From positions 1 through 64,000 of the forward strand of contig MCGO01000042.1 of NCBI GenBank assembly GCA_002104985.1: a stretch of DNA of 64,000 nucleotides. Direction: 5' to 3'. Within the stretch, counting starts at the first letter, position 1. Each line of letters opens with the position of its first letter. The notes under the pieces were generated by a model. It saw only the letters and a list, made by a program, of their open reading frames with translations, was not told the DNA's origin and did not search any database. This document shows, piece after piece, positions 58,365 to 64,000 of the stretch. The translations under genes and the position numbers were made by a program. Origin of the DNA: Rhizoclosmatium globosum (lineage: Eukaryota; Chytridiomycota; Chytridiomycetes; Chytridiales; Chytriomycetaceae).

Positions 58365-60095
58365 TCATTCATCGACGTAGTAAGTGATAAAGTCGCGAGC
58401 ATTGCTTTTCGATCTGCCTAGAATGTTTCGACCTTCAGGAAGCGGCACAGTGGTGCTCTCGACTTGAATAGGTTGTGCATCTGCGACATTTTCGGAAACC
58501 AATATATTTGAAGTTGAAGGTCGAACAACAGACGGTTTGGCTCTGGAAGTATTAGATCCGTTGATTGTCCCTGATTGCTTGCTCCAAAAAATTGTATAAT
58601 TCGCAGTTTTCTTTCCGCCTTCGCTCGACATTCCGCGAGTGTTGAATTCGTATAAATCTTGTATCGCTCTGCGGTATAGTGCTATTTTCTGTTGTTGTTT
58701 TAGTGGGCTGTAGGAGGTGAACCTTAACTCTTACCATCGAGACCATCGCCAACATCACAGCATGGATACAAAAAGATGATAACGTAGTCCAAGTGGCCAT
58801 GTACGCATAGTCCTGACTTTCAGCCGTACCAGCTAACAGTAGGTCAACACCTCCCATCACGATTGAAGGAATAACAGATAAGATTCCCATACGAGAAACA
58901 ATAACAAACTTCGGGTCGATTGGCGCGTTCTTGTCGGTCATTGTTCGAGAAAGGAATCGCAGAAAGCAGTATAGTAGGAGCGAGTCGCATAACAAGAGCG
59001 TGAGTATTGATGTCATTTCAAACCAATAACTCCAGGATTGAGCACCAGCCGATGGAATGACTACTTGATAAATTGCAAACGGAATAGGGCTGAGAATTAA
59101 TATTGGGGACAAGAAAAATAGCGTTGCAATGGTTTTGTAAAATCGAGGGAATATCCTTTGAACTTGTAAGTGCGAGCGACGCCAACAGAAGAACAAGTAA
59201 CTCAGAATCCAAAGAATACGGAATATTTTACTTGAAGTAAAGAGAATATTTCGCTTAATATTTAGAGAGTACCATAAGTAACTCGTAGCTGTGAATTTTG
59301 TGTCTGTGATGGGTTAGTTCAGGTTTGTTAACCACACTCGCCTCACAAATATCAGCAAGAGCCTGACTCAAATTCAGCGCATATGATATATCATAGCCGA
59401 TAGTAGAAAGTAATCCAGCAAGCAGGGCTATGTTGAAGGGCGTCATAACCGCTCTCATGGATAGGGGCTCTTCTTTGTCTGGTATATAGTAAAAAAACAC
59501 CTAATTATCAAGAATAAGTCCGTCAGAGTGGATTGAGTCAGCATAGACTCACATAAATCAAAAAGACGGCAATGAGACCAGCTGTGGCAATGGAAAGCCC
59601 AACGTACAAATTGTATTGAGCCTGAATTGTAACCTTGTATTCATACATTGGAGGACAATTATCCATTCGTGCAATTACATCTTGATTGAGTTTTCGATTT
59701 GAATTCGTTACCAGGATACTGTAAGTACGGATAAGACTTGTGGGCCAATAGTTCCAATCATAGCAAATACGGTCGATCGTATACGCTTGAGCCAACGACT
59801 CTGAATTGTAAAACCATGTTTGACTTGCCTCGTTATTTGAAAAATAGGAGAGGTATGCAGCATTTGAGCAAATCATCAATTTCTTATCGACATAACTCCT
59901 TAATGTAATTGATTCCTTTAAGTAGCTGTACACGGGCTCAATATCAAAATAACTATATGAGAAGTTGGAGTAAATAGAATCAGCAATCTGATCTTGTACC
60001 AACGCATTTTGCGCTGAAAACCAAATGGCAGGATCTCTTGCTATACTTGAATTATAGCCATATGGTGTTAGAATGCGTGAGAATGCCGTGGTCAT
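58365..60095 (-). CDS. Seven-transmembrane protein of an unrecognised tandem family, member A
   Basis: The start MTTAFSRILTPYGYNSS leads into an ectodomain of about 165 residues with CSNAAYLSYF, QTWFYN, YTIDRICYDWNYWPTSLIRT and CPPMYEYK. Seven hydrophobic segments follow, including YVGLSIATAGLIAVFLIY, PFNIALLAGLLSTIGYDISY, ILWILSYLFFCWRRSHLQVQ, FFLSPILILSPIPFAIYQVV, LTLLLCDSLLLYCFLRFLSR, VIVSRMGILSVIPSIVMGGV and TLSSFCIHAVMLAMVSM. A cytoplasmic tail starts KIALYRRAIQDLYEFNTRGM. Introns lie after LIY (donor GTGAGT near 59554), within ADI (near 59340) and after VSM (acceptor CAACAACAG near 58690). The first ectodomain cysteine seen in members B and C is Tyr here. Confidence 0.75.
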
Positions 60096-60191
60096 CGAAA
60101 AGTTACTTTCAGTCAGAGTACTTCAAACCATTGTTCAAAACGAAAACTGATTGGATAAGCGGAAAAACAAAAAATAGATTAATAATAAGTT

Positions 60192-61650
60192 TTATTCGCG
60201 GACATTATTCGGGATGTTCAGGTGTTTCTTGCTGGCGGCTGTGTTTTGATTTCTCCAGGTTGAATATTCATGGGTTAGGGTTAGGACAAGTGAAACCTTC
60301 ATCATCACCATTGAAACCATAACTAAGTGTATGCAACACGAGAATAAAGAACTCCAAATTGCTAGATTCATGTACACGGCATCCGGTGCTGTCTGAATTC
60401 GAAGCAAATACAAATTGGTACTGCTCAAAGCAATACATAAAATGGATGCCACAGAGCCGTACCATGAAACTATGAGAAACTTGGGGTCTGTCTTTTCGTC
60501 AATACGCGTACGCAGCATAAATTTGAAGAAACAAGAAAGTAAAAGACAATCAAGCGTCATGAGAGTGCAAGACGATACGTTTTCAAATATGGCATTCAAA
60601 TTTCCCGCCCCTATAGTAATAGGTAACTAATATTAATTATGTGCAAAATCAACCAAGTCAAAACCTGATCCTGGAACCAAGGTTTCTTTGATCGCGAGAG
60701 GAATCGGAGCTAAAATCAATACAGGGGATAGCCAAAAAAAGCGCTTGATGATTTCGTACCACTATATATATAAATTAAAAGTATTATAAATCATCCTGAC
60801 GACATACATGAGGAAGAACGCGTTGAACTTGCAAATGCGATCGACGCCAAGCAAAGAACAAATAACTTACAGCCCAAAGTGCATATAAAATTTTCGCGCC
60901 AAGATCCAACGCATTCCGTTTTGGATTTGTAGATATCCACAAGTTTGCTGTCAATGTATATTCCGTGAACAAATCAGATTGCCCCTGTGTCCAATTCAAC
61001 AAAAAGCAAAGGTCATATCCTAATAAAGCAATGAATCCACCAAACAAGCCCAAGTTAAATGGATTAAGGATTGATTTGGGTTTGTCTTGCTCAGATGGCA
61101 CAACAAAGTAAATGATGACGATGATAAAGGTGCACAATAAAACCAGACACAAAGACAAAAGCCCAGCATAGAGATGTATTTGAGTGGATAGTGTTAGTTT
61201 ATATTCTTGTATTGCTGGACATCCCTCAATTCGCCCAAACCAATCTTTCGAAAACTGTCTTTTCGAGTTCATGATCAAAACAGAGTATGTCCGCACAAGA
61301 TTTGGGGGATAATAGTTCCAATCCGAGCAGATTCGATCAATTGTATATTGTTGAACTGGTAAGGAAGCCGAATAGAACCAGGTTTGGCTATCTCCATCAT
61401 TTACGAAGTATGATAAGTAAGCAGCTTGATTACACATTGTCAACTTTTTATCGTCGCTACTTGAGATCGTTGATTTATCGTTTAAATAGGTTTGTATTGG
61501 TTTGATGTCAAAAACGCTGAAAGTACATATGATTTCGACAGCATTTGCTTGAGCCGTAAGATTCATCGTAGAAAAGAAAGACGCTGGGTCTAGTATGCTG
61601 CTTGAATTATATCCATATGATAAAAGAGCGAGAGACAATAGTGAGGTCAT
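60192..61650 (-). CDS. Seven-transmembrane protein of an unrecognised tandem family, member B
   Basis: Starting MTSLLSLALLSYGYNSSSI, the ectodomain has four cysteines in contexts EIICTF, LTMCNQAAYLS, IDRICSDWNYYPPNLVRTY and EGCPAIQEYK. The helical part includes PFNLGLFGGFIALLGYDLCF, WAVSYLFFAWRRSHLQVQRV, WLSPVLILAPIPLAIKETLV, LMTLDCLLLSCFFKFMLRTR, PKFLIVSWYGSVASILCIAL and FSCCIHLVMVSMVMM. Introns near 60805-60770 and 60650-60600 join the exons. The tail is short, ending KKHLNIPNNVRE, and lacks the K-x-x-LYR-x-A start of the other members, so the last exon may be missed or lost. Start-to-end spacing with member A is under 100 bp. Confidence 0.72.
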
Positions 61651-61667
61651 TGTTCAACAAAAATATT

Positions 61668-63156
61668 TCAACAATGAACGAAACGTGCTACAAAACCGTA
61701 TCTCTCTTCATCATCATCATAATTTTCTTCTTCCTTGAATGACATGACTTTTGATTCCCTCGCCTGTCTTGCCTCCTTTCGTACTGATTTTTCATCCGTA
61801 TGAGCAGTTTTTGAACGACTTGAATAATCAGCAATCGCTTGTCGATAGAGCGTTACCTTAAGACAAACCTGATAAAGTTAAGTTAGGTTTTTAGCGTATA
61901 CTTTGAATTCGTACCATCATCAGCATAACAAAGTGCATCATGGCCACCATAACACCGGTATATAATATCATGGAGTTAAAATCCATTGACGAGTTCATTG
62001 CAGTTATAATAGATATAATAGCGCTGCAAATGCAAGGTATCGTCATTGCTAGTCCGAATTGACTCACTGATAGAAATAGAGGCTCGACGGTTTGACTTAT
62101 CCTATTGCGATGTAAATACCTAACAAATGAAGAAATAAACACGAGGTCTAGAGCAATTAAAGCCGATGCACCCGTGGCTTGAAATGTCAAGTTAAACGTC
62201 GCATAATTTGAATATGGTTGAATTATTTGCGCCACAGCCAGTGGAATTGGTGAAAGAATGCACAAAAGTGACGCATATAACGCTATTAAAAGGTATTTAT
62301 GAGATCTGGGATAAATTTCTTTGATTTGTGTCTCGGATCGTCTCCAAGAGAAGCAGAGATATGACATTTGCCATATCGCAGTCAATATTTGAGCAATAGC
62401 AAAAAGAGATCCACGCTTGGTGTTTGAAGAATGCCATACGTCACCATTTAATGTGTAGGTGGAATAAATGTCCTTAAATGCTTGATCCATATTGAGTGCA
62501 TATGCAACATCAATGAAGAGCAAAGATACTAATCCAATGAAAAATGCAACGTTGAAAGGAGACAGTATAGATGTTCTGCTCCATCGTGTAGAAGGTTCTG
62601 CGTATACTAGTACGAAACAGAGGAACACACCAAGAAGAACTGCAGTAAACAACGAAAATGCAACGTACATATAGAGCTGTGAATTTAGAGTATGAATGAA
62701 ATCGGCTGCCACGGGGCACTGATTCATTCCATCAAAGATTTCATTCACCAATTGTGTTGGGGATTTCACGGCAAGCAAGGCGTAAGTGCGTAGAACATTT
62801 GGTGGCCACATCACAGTCCAGTCTTTGCATATTCTTTGAATTGCATACTTTTGTATGGTTACGTTTTGACTGTAGAACCAATTTCTGTTTGTGGCGTCAA
62901 AGGAAAGAGCAGAGAGTCTAGCCGAATTTGAGCAAATGTCCATAGTATCTTTCATAGGACCGCTTTGAAGGGAAGTTGTGAGAGCATCGAATACCCTTGA
63001 AATGGTTGCAAAGTCCTGATTTGCACAAATTGTTGTCACCAACGATAGTTGTGCCGTTACGTTTTGAACCGTGAACCATAGAGAAGGAGATATTGTTCCA
63101 CTATCGTTGTATCCGTAGGGCTGTAATACAGACACAACGGCTGTTTGAAAGAGCAT
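61668..63156 (-). CDS. Seven-transmembrane protein of an unrecognised tandem family, member C
   Basis: From MLFQTAVVSVLQPYGYNDSG, the ectodomain carries four cysteines (TTICANQDF, MDICSNSARLS, IQRICKDWTVMWPPNVLRTY, NQCPVAADF) and several N-glycosylation sites (NVT). The 7TM part is a single long exon: LYMYVAFSLFTAVLLGVFLC, PFNVAFFIGLVSLLFIDVAY, IWQMSYLCFSWRRSETQIKE, SLLCILSPIPLAVAQIIQPY, LIALDLVFISSFVRYLHRNR, LFLSVSQFGLAMTIPCICSA and YTGVMVAMMHFVMLMM. After an intron with donor GTACGA near 61914, the tail begins VTLYRQAIADYSSRSKTAHT and ends DDDEERYGFVARFVHC-stop at 61668. The WRRS-x-x-Q motif after helix 3 and the LYRQA tail start are family marks. Confidence 0.75.
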
Positions 63157-63217
63157 TTGTGTAGAAACAATGGTACAGAAACACCAATCAAAACTTAGCA
63201 AATTACAACAAATGCAT

Positions 63218-64000
63218 TTAATTCAAATAAAACGCAACCATTGAAACGGTAATGTCCTTTGATTGCATATTGTTTGTTGTTGGGGAATCGATGTCCGTTT
63301 CAGCAATGGCTTTTGATGGTACGCGTAAGCTTGCGAATCCAGATGAATCTGCAAATGATATTGAATAGTCTCTTCTACTTCCAGCTCCAAGGAAAACATT
63401 TTCGTTGCTAAGTGCTCGCTTGCTGGAGTCTAACTTTGAAGACCCCATTTTCTCTAATGCAGCAGTTATTTCGTTTTGAGCTTGACGATAAAGACCTATT
63501 TTTAGCATCACCATCATGAGCTGGAAACTTCACTTTTAGTCCTTATGAGGAGATGCATAACAGAATCACAACCAACCATCACGACATGTTGAAACATGGA
63601 TATTAGACTTGACAATAAAGCCATCGTATGATAATCAAGTGTTGGATTAGAAGCAACGTATGTTGAAACGCAAGCAATCCCTTGCATCGGAACAACAACA
63701 GCAATTCCGTAGGTTGCAATTATTCTAAACTTTTTGTCGATTGGTGTCATATCCTCAGTCGTACGCGATAGAAACTTCAAAAACGCGTACAAAAATACTA
63801 AATCGAGAAGAAGAAGTGTAAACGCCGCAACGGAGGAAAAATATGACCTGTTTTTTGATTAAATAATTCGTTTTCGACAATTCACACATACATATAGGCG
63901 ACAACGCCACTATGGGGATTTATAACGACCAGTATCGCAGCTGGTATTGGAGACAATATGAGAATAGGAGAAAAAAGAAATGCGTATGCGATATAGTTGT
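63218..64000 (-). CDS. Seven-transmembrane protein of an unrecognised tandem family, member D, 5' part beyond the window
   Basis: Only helices 4 to 7 and the tail are inside the window. The fragment reads FLFSPILILSPIPAAILVVI, an intron at about 63848-63889, then SSVAAFTLLLLDLVFLYAFL, KFRIIATYGIAVVVPMQGIA and LLSSLISMFQHVVM. After a 46-nt intron the tail begins LMMVMLKIGLYRQAQNEITA and ends KDITVSMVAFYLN-stop at 63218. The ILSPIPxAI motif, the D-x-KF strand and the K-x-GLYRQA tail match members A to C. The tail is Ser-rich with candidate phosphorylation sites. Confidence 0.7.

Noticed and set aside
60272..60285. GGGTTAGGGTTAGG, two telomere-like units
   Set aside because: Only two units, located within or beside the tail of 7TM member B. 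Two units are not enough to suggest an internal telomere or chromosome end.

Overview
The window is eukaryotic and fits a zoosporic (chytrid-like) fungus. Genes carry many short introns of about 40 to 80 nt with GT...AG ends. Fungal families are present: a Pkc1-type kinase with HR1-C2-C1-C1-kinase order, PHO84-type phosphate:proton symporters, and AIM19-like and IML2/TTC39-like proteins. A tubulin tyrosine ligase-like (TTLL) polyglutamylase gene implies a flagellate life stage. The species cannot be named from the sequence.

Layout. 1-2.7 kb: an MFS transporter and a REEP/Yop1 homologue, both cut by many one-base frame breaks although the protein signal is well conserved, which looks more like poor consensus at a contig end than gene decay. 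2.9-7.1 kb: two tail-to-tail TMEM14-family genes, an AIM19-like gene and a cytochrome b5/acyl-CoA dehydrogenase fusion. 7.2-16.1 kb: four PHO84-like transporters in tandem on the minus strand, one broken by a small deletion, with a gene of unknown function between the first two. A fifth, more diverged copy lies at 21.8-23.6 kb on the plus strand. 17.5-21.5 kb: an endosulfine, an SRA1/Sec31-type protein with a polyglutamine tail, a TMEM53/DUF829 protein and ribosomal stalk protein P1. 23.6-32.1 kb: a METTL21-type methyltransferase, a large WD40 protein and the RNA-processing factor Serrate/ARS2. 32.7-36.5 kb: an IML2/TTC39-like gene whose first coding exon holds a 1220-bp non-autonomous hAT-like element. 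36.6-42.1 kb: three tandem type II membrane glycosyltransferase-like genes, divergent from an ENPP-type nucleotide pyrophosphatase. 44.6-58.3 kb: Pkc1, a disordered protein of unknown function, a GT64-like glycosyltransferase, a MAK11/PAK1IP1 homologue and the TTLL enzyme. 58.4-64 kb: four tandem members of a seven-transmembrane family with a cysteine-containing ectodomain that I do not recognise; the last runs off the edge.

Most striking observations: (1) the hAT-like element sits in coding sequence with a perfect 8-bp target duplication, and a donor and an acceptor inside its ends would let it splice out in frame; (2) the tandem 7TM family has receptor-like architecture and no family I can name; (3) a shared GTGARCGMAGCGAA word recurs in introns of unrelated genes; (4) a shared TTTTGGGCACGCA word lies upstream of three phosphate transporter copies. 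Phosphate uptake and membrane or secreted carbohydrate and nucleotide handling are the recurring themes. Exon boundaries given here were read by eye and several 5' ends remain uncertain.
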